DNA from: a virus
Reading direction: 5' to 3' (one strand)
Virus record (IMG/VR): IMGVR_UViG_3300025732_000212
Span: 1 to 27,614 of that record
DNA length: 27,614 bases
Shown: positions 8,043 to 15,118 of the stretch, one piece after another
Layout of the letters: every line of letters starts with the position of its first letter
How positions within the stretch are numbered: position 1 is the stretch's first letter
Notes under the pieces: model-generated
The model's database searches: none
Told to the model about the DNA's origin: nothing
Seen by the model: only the letters and a program-made list of their open reading frames with translations
Translations under genes and position numbers: made by a program

Positions 8043-10868
8043 TTAGACGTCGTTCTTGCCGTAGAGTCGGAATGCGATGCCGATGACCTTGGCGCTGTAG
8101 ATGTCGAGCGAGCCCTGATCGGTGGTGATCAGCGGCTGCACAGAGGCCGAATGCTTGCGCAGTCGGGCCTTGTGGCTGAAGAACTGGTGCAGACCGGCTT
8201 TCCAGCCGTTGTTGCCGCATCGGAACTGGGTGGTCACCGAGTAGTCCTCGCGGTACGGGGCCAAGAAGTTGTCGCCGGTGTTGTTCGTGTTGTAGGTGCC
8301 GCTGCCGTAGGTGTAGTAGGCCGTGCGGTCCTTGGTCTGGTCGGTGGCAACCGTGTAGAACTCATTCACGCCGTCGAACTGGGCGGTGATGGAATAGCGG
8401 GTGTTCCAGTTGCCCAATTCGAACTGGATATCGGTCCACTGCTTGTGGTCGACGTTGTCCTCCCCGGTGTAGCCGCGGAACTTCACCTCGGTGCTGATCT
8501 GGGTCAGCACACCGTTGCGGTCGGCATCCACTAGACCGAGCGTGTCGAACTGATGGATCAGGCCGCTCTCATCAGCCCAGCACAGCGTATCGGTGCCAGC
8601 CACGATGACGCGGCACCAGTACTTAGGAATGAGCATCGAGCCCTCCCAGTAGCCTTCCCAAGCCTTGTTCAGGAAGTTGTAGACCAGCGTGCGCTGATTG
8701 GTGCCATCACCACCCTCGACAGGAACGCTCAGGATGTAGCGGTTGGAGAAATAGGTGCCGCAGGCGTTGCCCCAGAAGGCTTGGTCGATGTCGTCGACGA
8801 TGTTTTGGATCTGGTCGGAGAGTGGCACCACCACCGACTGGCTGATGCCGAACTCGGTCTGGCGCAGGCTGATGATGCCGCGCTGCGACAGGAAGATGAC
8901 GTCGGAGCCAGTGCCAGCGATTGAGGCCTGAGACACGCAGCCGAACTCACGGGTGATCTCGGTCAACCGGGTGGTCGACAGGTCGCCGTACAGGTTCTCC
9001 ACAGCCAAAACCGATCTCTCCTTGAACACCAGCAGCGTCGTGGCATTGAACGGATACAAGGCCACCACGCGGTCATTGCTGCCGGTGTTGAGCTTGAACT
9101 CGTTCAGCACCGGGCTGTAGTGCAGCGGATCAAGCACGTCAGAGACCGCCAAGTAGTCGTTTCCGTACAGCAACAGCAGACGGTTCTGGAAATAGAGCCC
9201 CTCGCGTCCTGGAGGAACTGAAGCACCGGATGCATTGGATCGCTTGATGCTGCCGGTGACGTTGGACGTGGTGACGTCCACCAAGGTCGAAGGCATGGCC
9301 ACTGAGGCAGTCGGCGTGGTCGAGTAGGTGCCACCATTGACGATTGTCACCGAGCTGACGATTCCATCGGTGACGGTAGCGGTCAGGCTTGCTGCAACAC
9401 TGGATGTTCCAGAGACCGTGATCACCGGGGCCGAGAGGTAGCCGGAGCCCTGGTTGAGGATAACGGCGTCGATGATGGAGATATTGGGCGACGTGCCGCT
9501 TGTGGTGAGCTGGATAACTGCTCGACTGGCGTCGTTCAGCGAATCGGTTTCCTCGGTCGTGCCAGAGAAAAGGCGCAGCGTGTTGTTGTCGACCGGATAG
9601 GCGTAGTAGATCTTGTTGGTGACGTTGGCCCCACCGTTTTCAATGTTGGACAGCGTGACCTGATCGCCCGGGATGAAGTTGTGGTTGAAGACTGCAATGG
9701 TGTCCGCGGTAGCGTCGGAACTATTGATCGACAGCGTGGACGGGATGCGATTGAAGCCGGCGTCGAGCGCAGACGGGTTGGTTGCCGTGCTCTGCATCAG
9801 GATCGGCATACCGTCGTTCAGGTTGTTGACGATGTCCTGCGCTAAATCGTAGCCGGTCGTGTTGCTGGCCAGCTCAATGTAGTAGCGAGCGTTGTTCTCT
9901 GGGTTGAGTGGCAACGAGTTGGTCTTGGCCCGAGCATCAGCAAGAGTCAGGTGGAGCGAGATCTCCTGATTAACCACGTTGACGTAGAGCTGGAAGCCTT
10001 GACCAGACCCGGGTGACGCATTCCAGAGGGGAGCAGCATCGCCAATCTGGCCGACGTTTACGATGTCACCAGTAGCCAAATCAGGCACCACATTCAGTGT
10101 GATCTCGGTGGATGCCTCTTGAGAAAGAAGGGCGTCGTTTTCACACAAGATTGCATCGTTGCCCTCGGTGTTGATTGAGTCGTAGACGATTCCAGTAATG
10201 CTGTCGAAGTAGTAGCGAGCATTCCCCGGGCGCAGCATGACCACGCCGTTGGTGGCCTGAATAAGGCGAACCGGCAGGTAAATGTCGTGTCCGTTCAATG
10301 ACACTTCCACGGGAGACTGGTTGGGCCGGATGCACCAGACCTTGCCTTGGCCACCGTCCGATGTCCGTGCCTCGTTGACTGCAACCAGCAGTGCGTTGGC
10401 TCCGGTGTCCGGGTCGCGGTAGGGCAGCACGCCGAGAATGTCCTCAAAAGGAGCGGTTGAGGCGTAGAACTGAACCGTTTTGTTGGCAGGCGACGGCGCG
10501 AAACTGAATGCCGCAGTGCTGAAGGTCGCGTTGGTGTTGTCGTCTAGCGTGCAGAGCGTGCCGTTGGAGAAGATTTGAGTGTTGGCATCGACATCAGAGA
10601 CCACTTGCGAGTTCGCAGGGATCTGAGTGCCGGATACAGGAACACCAACCGATGATCCAGAGGTGAGTGTGACAATGCGTGATCCGCTAGACCAGCGACC
10701 ACCCCACTTGGGCTGCACAATGCCCCAACGGTTCTTAATGACCTGATCCTCAAAGCGTCGGTTGACGGCATTGGAAACGTAGGAGGCAGGAATCAACGCA
10801 GGGTCAATGCGTGATACAACTCCAACGAATCCATCGTCGATTGCACCGATTTGAGGCAAGTCAGGCAT
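8043..10868 (-). CDS. Tail nozzle / tubular protein B-like, 941 residues, with beta-repeat insertion
   Basis: The start ATG 10866-10868 is one base after the adaptor stop. The N-terminal 60 residues (MPDLPQIGAIDDGFVGVVSR, then NAVNRRFEDQVIKNRWG) and residues about 560-720 (NRLLLLYGNDYLAVSD, LLVFKERSVLAVENL, IFLSQRGIISLR) match the beta-propeller type of long nozzle or DNA-stabilisation protein found in podovirus tails. It would form the distal tail tube with the adaptor. Residues about 463-527 are an insertion with two GSGY/GGTY...P repeats (ILNQGSGYLSAPVITVSG, then SVTIVNGGTYSTTPTASV), a beta module also seen in phage spikes and adhesins. No peptidoglycan hydrolase motif was noticed. The assignment rests on pattern recall, length and its place directly after the adaptor. 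Confidence 0.78.
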   Translation of the reverse strand: MPDLPQIGAIDDGFVGVVSRIDPALIPASYVSNAVNRRFEDQVIKNRWGIVQPKWGGRWSSGSRIVTLTSGSSVGVPVSGTQIPANSQVVSDVDANTQIFSNGTLCTLDDNTNATFSTAAFSFAPSPANKTVQFYASTAPFEDILGVLPYRDPDTGANALLVAVNEARTSDGGQGKVWCIRPNQSPVEVSLNGHDIYLPVRLIQATNGVVMLRPGNARYYFDSITGIVYDSINTEGNDAILCENDALLSQEASTEITLNVVPDLATGDIVNVGQIGDAAPLWNASPGSGQGFQLYVNVVNQEISLHLTLADARAKTNSLPLNPENNARYYIELASNTTGYDLAQDIVNNLNDGMPILMQSTATNPSALDAGFNRIPSTLSINSSDATADTIAVFNHNFIPGDQVTLSNIENGGANVTNKIYYAYPVDNNTLRLFSGTTEETDSLNDASRAVIQLTTSGTSPNISIIDAVILNQGSGYLSAPVITVSGTSSVAASLTATVTDGIVSSVTIVNGGTYSTTPTASVAMPSTLVDVTTSNVTGSIKRSNASGASVPPGREGLYFQNRLLLLYGNDYLAVSDVLDPLHYSPVLNEFKLNTGSNDRVVALYPFNATTLLVFKERSVLAVENLYGDLSTTRLTEITREFGCVSQASIAGTGSDVIFLSQRGIISLRQTEFGISQSVVVPLSDQIQNIVDDIDQAFWGNACGTYFSNRYILSVPVEGGDGTNQRTLVYNFLNKAWEGYWEGSMLIPKYWCRVIVAGTDTLCWADESGLIHQFDTLGLVDADRNGVLTQISTEVKFRGYTGEDNVDHKQWTDIQFELGNWNTRYSITAQFDGVNEFYTVATDQTKDRTAYYTYGSGTYNTNNTGDNFLAPYREDYSVTTQFRCGNNGWKAGLHQFFSHKARLRKHSASVQPLITTDQGSLDIYSAKVIGIAFRLYGKNDV

Positions 10869-10869
10869 A

Positions 10870-11799
10870 TCAGCGGTTGGGCACGATTATCTGCCGCACA
10901 TACTTCTCCTGAGTCGCAACCTTGTCGATCTCCTTGGTCAGCTCTACCTCTCCTAACTCAAGGAACTGGTTCCCAAGGTCGATCTTGCCGTCAACCCGCA
11001 GCATCTGGCCTGCAGCCTTCAGCGCACAGATCTCGCAGAAGCGGTACGGGAAGGCATAGGCACTAGCCTCCGCGGCGTTGGCAAGCAGCGGCGGAACCTT
11101 GCGGAACTCAAGCCACACATATGGCAGCTCGTTCTCAACGAGGATGCCGTCGTCGGTGAACGTGTAGGTGACCTCCTGTTGACGCCATGTCACCCGAGGG
11201 TCGGCAGGCCACGCAGAGAACGTCTCGCCAATGGTGACGGCTCGGGTCGTGCCATCCGGGTTGGTCGTCTGCGAGACATTGCGCAGGAACTTGTTCAGGA
11301 TGCCCCAGTAGGCCGTGTTGGTCGGGACAGTGCCGGCCGGTGCAATGGCGTAGAGCTGGTAGTACTCCTGCGTCACCGGGTACAGGACGATCTGGCCGAT
11401 GGTGTAGGACGTGGTGCTGTCCCAGTTGCCGTCACTGTTGCCGTAGGACGGTTGAGATTGTGCCCAGTAGATCGAGTTCAACGTGCCGTTGGGGCCGCCA
11501 GTGGTCGGGCTCTGACCGGCGCCCGGCGTGATGTTGACCCACTGGTAGTACTTCTCCTCGACCGGGAAGTACACCACGTCACCGGCACTGTAGGTGTCCT
11601 GGTAGGAATAGGTCGGCGCGAAGAACTCCTGCTGATACACGGTCTGCTCGGGCCAGTCGAAGCACTCCCAGGCGCTCCGTAATGACATCGAGATGAACGT
11701 GCGGAAGAAGTTGGACTCCTCGGTCGTCAGCGTAGAGAAAACGCGCCCAGTGAGCTCACAGGCGCGTTGCAGGACGTAGTCGTATGAAACGGTTCTCAT
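10870..11799 (-). CDS. Head-tail adaptor (tail tubular protein A-like) with two CBM5/12-like modules, 309 residues
   Basis: The N-terminus (YDYVLQRACELTGRV, residues 6-20) and the C-terminal helical part (FPYRFCEICALKAAGQMLRV) are typical of connector or tail tubular A proteins that join portal to nozzle. Two similar segments are inserted in between. Residues about 66-112 read SAGDVVYFPVEEKYYQWVN...IYW, and residues about 126-166 read TIGQIVLYPVTQEYYQLYA..TVPTNTAYW. This pattern (GD/GQ.V.Y....YYQ......P....YW) is the CBM5/12 carbohydrate-binding fold seen in chitinases and phage proteins. If they are exposed, the neck could bind glycans. The start is the first ATG, 6 bases after the preceding stop. 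Confidence 0.78.
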   Translation of the reverse strand: MRTVSYDYVLQRACELTGRVFSTLTTEESNFFRTFISMSLRSAWECFDWPEQTVYQQEFFAPTYSYQDTYSAGDVVYFPVEEKYYQWVNITPGAGQSPTTGGPNGTLNSIYWAQSQPSYGNSDGNWDSTTSYTIGQIVLYPVTQEYYQLYAIAPAGTVPTNTAYWGILNKFLRNVSQTTNPDGTTRAVTIGETFSAWPADPRVTWRQQEVTYTFTDDGILVENELPYVWLEFRKVPPLLANAAEASAYAFPYRFCEICALKAAGQMLRVDGKIDLGNQFLELGEVELTKEIDKVATQEKYVRQIIVPNR

Positions 11800-11805
11800 T
11801 TTTGG

Positions 11806-12051
11806 CTACCAGGATTTGCACGCCCAGTACTTCGCCGACAGTTTGCTTCCGGGATTATCACATCCATGACGCGCCCGGAAGGACGCACGCCGCTCTGGGA
11901 TGTGCTTCTTTATGGTCATGTCAGGATCGCCGAAACGAACCAAGGCAACCTTGTCGCCTTCCTTGGCGAGCACAGCGAACTTCTTCGACTCGCCGGGAGT
12001 GCGCTTGGGCTTGTTGTAGCCCGAGAACTTGTTGCCCTTGTAGTTGATCAT
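11806..12051 (-). CDS. Small basic conserved phage protein (DUF6321-like), 81 residues
   Basis: The ATG overlaps the lipoprotein stop (ATGA, 12048-12051). The sequence contains PKRTPGESKKFAVLAKEGDK, ALVRFGDPDM and, near the end, ASFRARHGCDNPGSKLSAKY. This succession (KEGDKV.L.RFGD ... R.SF.ARH......LSA.YWACK) matches a small family common in many phages, recalled as DUF6321, of unknown function. It lies between the lysis-type genes and the adaptor gene. It is basic (many K and R), with cysteines at the C-terminal end that could bind metal or pair. The call as a real gene is strong; the role is unknown. Confidence 0.75.
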   Translation of the reverse strand: MINYKGNKFSGYNKPKRTPGESKKFAVLAKEGDKVALVRFGDPDMTIKKHIPERRASFRARHGCDNPGSKLSAKYWACKSW

Positions 12052-12278
12052 TGCTTCGGAAGCACATACCAGCCGGCAGGCAGCGTCACCTTGGACGGCC
12101 CCACCAGCTTCTTGTCCTTGTCGAATCCGTACACGCTGGCCTGCACAGGCGCAGCGATCATCACCGGGTCACCGTGCGGCACCATCACCACCTTCGTCTG
12201 CTGGCAGCCCAGGCAGATCGGCAATGCGATCAGCCAGATCAGCCTTGAGCTGCTCAGGTGCTTTGCCGTGTTGAACAT
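12048..12278 (-). CDS. Lipoprotein, outer-membrane spanin-like candidate, 76 residues
   Basis: The N-terminus has a short positive start, a hydrophobic stretch (RLIWLIALPICLGC) and a cysteine at residue 25 in a lipobox-like LGC context, so signal peptidase II processing is expected. The mature part (QQTKVVMVPHGDPVMIAAP then LPAGWYVLP) resembles small lipoproteins found after holin-like genes in phage lysis cassettes. Its start lies inside the preceding small gene in another frame, the nested arrangement typical of Rz/Rz1 pairs. A spanin role is inferred from location, overlap and lipobox. The protein lacks the proline-rich character of classical Rz1, so the call stays tentative. Confidence 0.68.
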   Translation of the reverse strand: MFNTAKHLSSSRLIWLIALPICLGCQQTKVVMVPHGDPVMIAAPVQASVYGFDKDKKLVGPSKVTLPAGWYVLPKQ

Positions 12279-12342
12279 CGGTGGGTGGTGTTTCTCTGAA
12301 CCAGTCGAGCAGAGCCTTCAGGATCTGGTAGATCCAGTTCAC
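12169..12342 (-). CDS. Small GTG-start protein overlapping the lipoprotein gene, inner spanin-like candidate, 57 residues
   Basis: This frame starts at GTG 12340-12342, overlapping the stop of the upstream holin-like gene as GTGA, and ends at TGA 12169-12171. The product begins MNWIYQILKALLDWFRETPP and continues with a charged helical part (PEQLKADLADRIADLPGLP). The N-terminal amphipathic/hydrophobic helix (residues 2-15) and charged remainder, plus the lipoprotein gene starting within it in another frame, mimic an embedded i-spanin/o-spanin pair. It is short for an i-spanin and the N-terminal helix contains a lysine, so membrane insertion is not certain. It fills what would otherwise be a 60-bp gap and has no internal stop. 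Confidence 0.6.
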   Translation of the reverse strand: MNWIYQILKALLDWFRETPPTDVQHGKAPEQLKADLADRIADLPGLPADEGGDGAAR

Positions 12343-12530
12343 TCGGGCTTCTTCTCGGTCTCCTTGGCATCCTTGGCCATGATCAGGCCGAAGCCAGCAG
12401 TCGCCGCGGCAATGGTCGAGGCCAGGTCGACAGTGGTCGCAGGATCACCATCGAATAGAGCCTTCAGAGCACCGCCAATGGCGACGAGGATGGCGCCGAT
12501 ACCGGCCAGCGTGGTCTTGGTGTTTTTCAT
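12339..12530 (-). CDS. Small membrane protein, holin-like, 63 residues
   Basis: I chose ATG 12528-12530, which overlaps the preceding stop (ATGA). The product MKNTKTTLAGIGAILVAIGG... has a first hydrophobic segment at about residues 8-28 (LAGIGAILVAIGGALKALF) and a second, weaker one at about 39-54 (STIAAATAGFGLIMA), then a charged tail ending KETEKKPE. Two membrane segments with a charged C-terminus fit small class II holins or related phage membrane proteins. Its neighbours on both sides are another small membrane protein and the spanin-like pair, supporting a lysis cassette. The longer in-frame start upstream would run through the previous gene out of frame and is rejected. Confidence 0.65.
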   Translation of the reverse strand: MKNTKTTLAGIGAILVAIGGALKALFDGDPATTVDLASTIAAATAGFGLIMAKDAKETEKKPE

Positions 12531-12703
12531 TTCTTGAAGAAGAGCTTGTAGGCGCCGTAGAGCGCACAGATCAGACCAACCACCGCAGTCGCCAGTCGGA
12601 CCCAATCGGTCAGCACCGGGATGAACGATGCCGCGGTAGCACCGGCAGCGGCTGCAAGTGATATGATCGGGCCGTTGGTTCCTGCGTGGTTGGTCGCGTC
12701 CAT
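12527..12703 (-). CDS. Small membrane protein, holin candidate, 58 residues
   Basis: This gene starts at ATG 12701-12703, 3 bases after the preceding TAA, and ends at TGA 12527-12529, overlapping the next ATG. The protein reads MDATNHAGTNGPIISLAAAA, then ATAASFIPVLTDWVRLATAV, and ends VGLICALYGAYKLFFKK. It has one or two hydrophobic stretches (about residues 13-30 and 36-55) and a basic C-terminal tip, the usual look of a phage holin. It lies between two other very small genes with matching spacing, which makes chance unlikely. Whether this protein or the next membrane protein is the holin, or one is an antiholin, cannot be decided from sequence. Confidence 0.65.
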   Translation of the reverse strand: MDATNHAGTNGPIISLAAAAGATAASFIPVLTDWVRLATAVVGLICALYGAYKLFFKK

Positions 12704-12706
12704 GGG

Positions 12707-12859
12707 TTATTCGGTCTTGGCTTGGGCAGCGGTGAGGATGATGTCGGCCAAAGGAACGCCAACCTTGGCGTTCTGGTAGCCACCGGCCTTGATGGCGATG
12801 TCAATGAGTTGCAGGAGGCTGTTGGTCTGCTCCTGAGTCAGTGTAATGGTGATTTCCAT
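12707..12859 (-). CDS. Small conserved-type phage protein, 50 residues
   Basis: The start ATG 12857-12859 follows the previous TGA by one base. The product is MEITITLTQEQTNSLLQLID, then IAIKAGGYQNAKVGVPLADI and ILTAAQAKTE. It looks like the small acidic proteins (strand, then helix-loop-helix, with LTQEQ...LL.LID...KAGG.......L..II) that sit beside tail genes in many phages. No membrane segment or catalytic motif is present. The longer in-frame version upstream would overlap the neighbour out of frame and contains an implausible arginine/cysteine-rich segment. Function is unknown. Confidence 0.65.
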   Translation of the reverse strand: MEITITLTQEQTNSLLQLIDIAIKAGGYQNAKVGVPLADIILTAAQAKTE

Positions 12860-12860
12860 A

Positions 12861-13274
12861 TCAGGCGGCAGTGTCGGCAGACACAGGCTGGTCCGCAACC
12901 AAAACCGGCTCCACCTGCGGCAACATCGGAGGAACAATCATCACCGGCGGCGATGAAGGCTGCGCCGCCCACGGCAGCGGCGGAGCGATGATCGGCGGGT
13001 TGATCTGGTTCTCGATTTGCGCGGAGACGTTCGCCTCAATCGCGCTCTGATCGACGCCATTGCTGAAGCACCAGCCGAGGACTTGCGCTTCGGTCAGATC
13101 AGGATACGGCGTGAAGCCCTCCGTAGGAGGAGCGAACGACGCGCTGCCGTAGCAAGTGCCGCTGTACTGATCCTGCGTGCCGTTGCAACGCCAGTCGGCG
13201 GTGATGACGACATCGGTGAGAGTGCCTTCGGTGGGTTTGACCAACAGGCGTTCGATGATCCAAGAGATGTTCAT
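12861..13274 (-). CDS. Small tail-associated protein (DUF7936-like), 137 residues
   Basis: The protein starts MNISWIIERLLVKPTEGTLT and continues VVITADWRCNGTQDQYSGTC, with later LTEAQVLGWCF and IEANVSAQIENQINPP. This succession (.W.I..L.V.......T..DVV..A.WR..G......G......F......LTE..VLGW......... IE..V..QI..Q) matches a small family found next to tail fibre genes, recalled as DUF7936, of unknown function. The last 45 residues are proline/valine-rich (PPIIAPPLPWAAQPSSPPVM) and probably disordered. The start is the first ATG, 11 bases after the tail-fibre gene stop. Placement directly after the fibre suggests a virion or assembly role. Confidence 0.7.
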   Translation of the reverse strand: MNISWIIERLLVKPTEGTLTDVVITADWRCNGTQDQYSGTCYGSASFAPPTEGFTPYPDLTEAQVLGWCFSNGVDQSAIEANVSAQIENQINPPIIAPPLPWAAQPSSPPVMIVPPMLPQVEPVLVADQPVSADTAA

Positions 13275-13285
13275 GGTGGTATGGA

Positions 13286-14185
13286 TTAGGCGGTGAAGTA
13301 AGTGTAGGTTCCTTGTATACGATATCCATCAACCCAAACGGTTGCGTTGTCGTACAGAAAACAACCAGCGTTTGATGATGAATTGTAAAGTACCTGACCC
13401 ATTTTTCCGGTTGCTGAGTTTTCCCTAAATGCTCCACATGGAATGGATGATCCAGCATGGTTGAAAGGAAGACTGAATTGTAATGCACTTGAAGCAGTTC
13501 CTTTATTAACAATGCTAAAATCAAAGTTAACAACAACAACACGCCCAACCTTTGTGTAATTTGCTGAATTAACAGTTACAGTGGTTGGAGTTCCAGATGA
13601 AGCTCCGATCGTCGGGGTCCAAGTCCCCTCCTCGTAATCGTCGAGCGTGTTCGCATCGGACGAAGCGACTTGGGTGGCGGGGAAGTTGATACCGCTCGAA
13701 AGCTGCAATGCACCTTTTCCAGCGGAAGGCACAACCCCCACCCCAAGTCCGGAGGCGTTGAGGGTCATGGCGGATGTGCTGTTAATCGAGAAACCAATTT
13801 CATTGGTTCCAGAATTGTAAGCACCATTACCAGCCGAAACAGCAAATGAAGGTAGAGAAGCGTTTGACGAAGACGACAAATAACGCAATGCAGTTACTCG
13901 ACCGTTGACATCCAATGTATCAGCCGGAGTCGCCGTCCCAATACCCACCCGATTGTTCGCGCTATCAACCTTCAGGGTGCTGGTATCCACCGTCAGATCG
14001 CCGGTGATGGTGGCGGAGGCGAGGGTGGCGGTGCCGCCTGCCCCGAGGATCTGGTTGCTGGTGATCTTCTTCGTGGTGCCCGATGCAGCCATCGAAGTAT
14101 CTGAGACATCCACAATCGGCAGAACGTCTGCCGCGGGATCGACGGTGGTGATGGCCGCCAAGGCCGTGATTTTCGTGTCTGCCAT
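13286..14185 (-). CDS. Tail fibre / receptor-binding protein, 299 residues, mosaic
   Basis: The N-terminal part (MADTKITALAAITTVDPAAD, then DVSDTSMAASGTTKKIT) is the recurrent start of phage fibre proteins that begin ADTKITAL. Residues about 60-100 (LTVDTSTLKVDSANNRVGIG) are the TGDLTVD...NRVGIGT..P repeats of fibre shafts. Residues about 183-195 include NTLDDYEEGTWTPT, the known junction to C-terminal receptor-binding heads; the head follows to residue 299. The DNA for the head (about 13300-13560) and for residues about 100-130 (about 13800-13900) is visibly richer in A and T than the shaft DNA between them, so the gene is a mosaic. Receptor specificity cannot be predicted. Confidence 0.82.
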   Translation of the reverse strand: MADTKITALAAITTVDPAADVLPIVDVSDTSMAASGTTKKITSNQILGAGGTATLASATITGDLTVDTSTLKVDSANNRVGIGTATPADTLDVNGRVTALRYLSSSSNASLPSFAVSAGNGAYNSGTNEIGFSINSTSAMTLNASGLGVGVVPSAGKGALQLSSGINFPATQVASSDANTLDDYEEGTWTPTIGASSGTPTTVTVNSANYTKVGRVVVVNFDFSIVNKGTASSALQFSLPFNHAGSSIPCGAFRENSATGKMGQVLYNSSSNAGCFLYDNATVWVDGYRIQGTYTYFTA

Positions 14186-14190
14186 AGTGT

Positions 14191-14424
14191 CTAGTTTGCT
14201 TGGATGATGAGTTTGCCTGTGTCCTCTTGGAGCAGGAAGTCCCCGTTCTCCAAGTCTAAAGAGTCGAAAGTGCCGAAGGTGATGACGATCTTATCGCTGT
14301 TCTCCAGCAGAACGAAGAAGTCATCCTCCTGCAGCAAGTCACGCCGCAGTATGGGATAGTCCGCACCGCCGCCGCCGCCAGCGAACCGCTGGACGTCAAC
14401 GCCGAGGCCTAGTCCCAGTCTCAT
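14191..14424 (-). CDS. Small virion-region protein, 77 residues
   Basis: The gene starts at ATG 14424 and stops 5 bases before the tail-fibre ATG. The N-terminus is glycine-rich (MRLGLGLGVDVQRFAGGGGG); the rest contains repeats LLQEDDFFVLLEN and DFLLQEDTGKLII. Repeated LLQE.. / LLENSDKI strands are common in small phage proteins located near head or fibre genes. It is acidic and probably beta-rich. Function unknown; a minor virion or decoration role is inferred from location between a small structural-type gene and the fibre. Confidence 0.65.
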   Translation of the reverse strand: MRLGLGLGVDVQRFAGGGGGADYPILRRDLLQEDDFFVLLENSDKIVITFGTFDSLDLENGDFLLQEDTGKLIIQAN

Positions 14425-14427
14425 TGA

Positions 14428-14682
14428 TTAGACCCACTTGCGGTTGTACGCCACGATACCGCCGCTGCTGAGAGCGAGCGAGGTGAACACACCGGAGATC
14501 GAATCGCCGGCCTGTATGGTCACGCCAGAGCCCAATCCGGTGATGTTGGACGTGCAGCCCGACAGGATCGACGTCGAGACGGCATGGATCTCCATCCAGT
14601 TGCCGCTCACCGTGCCGTCGGCCGCAGTGATGTATTTGCCGCCGAACTCGCCGGCGAGCTGACGATTAGAGCCAACATTCAT
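14428..14682 (-). CDS. Small virion-type protein, possible head decoration, 84 residues
   Basis: I chose ATG 14680-14682 because it overlaps the previous stop (ATGA). A 23-residue upstream extension would lie entirely inside the preceding gene. The protein starts MNVGSNRQLAGEFGGKYITA and has a compact beta pattern: GNWMEIHAVSTSILSG, SNITGLGSGVTIQAGDSISG and FTSLALSSGGIVAYNR. This G.W..I....D/T....L....I.G....T...G..I.G.F..I.L.SG.VIAY pattern is frequent in small phage proteins downstream of capsid genes. It may be a decoration or head-completion protein; this is an inference. Confidence 0.68.
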   Translation of the reverse strand: MNVGSNRQLAGEFGGKYITAADGTVSGNWMEIHAVSTSILSGCTSNITGLGSGVTIQAGDSISGVFTSLALSSGGIVAYNRKWV

Positions 14683-15059
14683 AAAGTGAACTTCTGACTG
14701 CTCCTCTTTGTGCCACCTTGCCAACCGACCTGCAAGCGTGTACCCCCGCACTTAACCCTCACCTCCGGGTTGTCACGCTCGATCTCCTTCAGGAACTGCG
14801 AGTCTTTCCAGCAGTCGTAGCCGTACTTGGTGCCCCAGGCATGGTACAGCGTAGGATCGATGCGCATCCGAAGACGGCCGATGCCATCCACACTGCGCAA
14901 GTCGGTCTGCGAGTCCTTGGCGATCCGCTTCTGCTGGATGCCGGCCTGCACCCAGTCCTTCTGGATGCCGCTTTCGAACTCCTTGATGACCGCACGGCGC
15001 AGATCGCCGGGAAGGTCGTTCAGTGCGTTTCCGATCACTGATGAAACATTCTGATGCAT
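14679..15059 (-). CDS. Hypothetical protein after the capsid terminator, 126 residues
   Basis: The ATG (15057-15059) sits only 8 bases after the T-run of the capsid terminator, and I see no ribosome-binding site in front of it. The N-terminus (MHQNVSSVIGNALNDLPGDL) is followed by a helical segment and then RLRMRIDPTLYHAWGTKYGY and CWKDSQFLKEIERDNPEVRV, probably a mixed fold ending in a basic tail. I do not recognise a family with certainty, though similar proteins follow capsid genes in environmental phages. It overlaps the next gene by ATGA. An unusual point is that expression must come from transcription that reads through the terminator. Confidence 0.68.
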   Translation of the reverse strand: MHQNVSSVIGNALNDLPGDLRRAVIKEFESGIQKDWVQAGIQQKRIAKDSQTDLRSVDGIGRLRMRIDPTLYHAWGTKYGYDCWKDSQFLKEIERDNPEVRVKCGGTRLQVGWQGGTKRSSQKFTL

Positions 15060-15066
15060 AGACAGA

Positions 15067-15105
15067 GAAAAGGGGAGGCTGCCGGGTTTGTCCAGCAGCC
15101 TCCCC
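15067..15105 (-). terminator. Intrinsic terminator after the major capsid gene
   Basis: The perfect 11-bp inverted repeat GGGGAGGCTGC (15072-15082) / GCAGCCTCCCC (15095-15105) has a 12-base loop. On the minus strand it is followed by TTTTCTCTG (15071 downward). It lies 13 bases after the capsid stop codon. This is a strong factor-independent terminator and probably a partial one, since tail genes follow on the same strand. The layout mirrors T7, where a terminator follows gene 10. Confidence 0.93.
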
Positions 15106-15118
15106 GTGTTTGGAGCAA

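Noticed and set aside
7329-8534. 401-codon open frame on the plus strand
   Set aside because: It lies antisense to the fibre-like and nozzle genes, crosses their boundary, and has V/G/R-rich translation typical of the opposite strand of GC-rich coding DNA.
13099-13548. Minus-strand 149-codon frame spanning the fibre tip and the next gene
   Set aside because: It overlaps two better-supported genes in another frame and has histidine/arginine-rich text in its second half.
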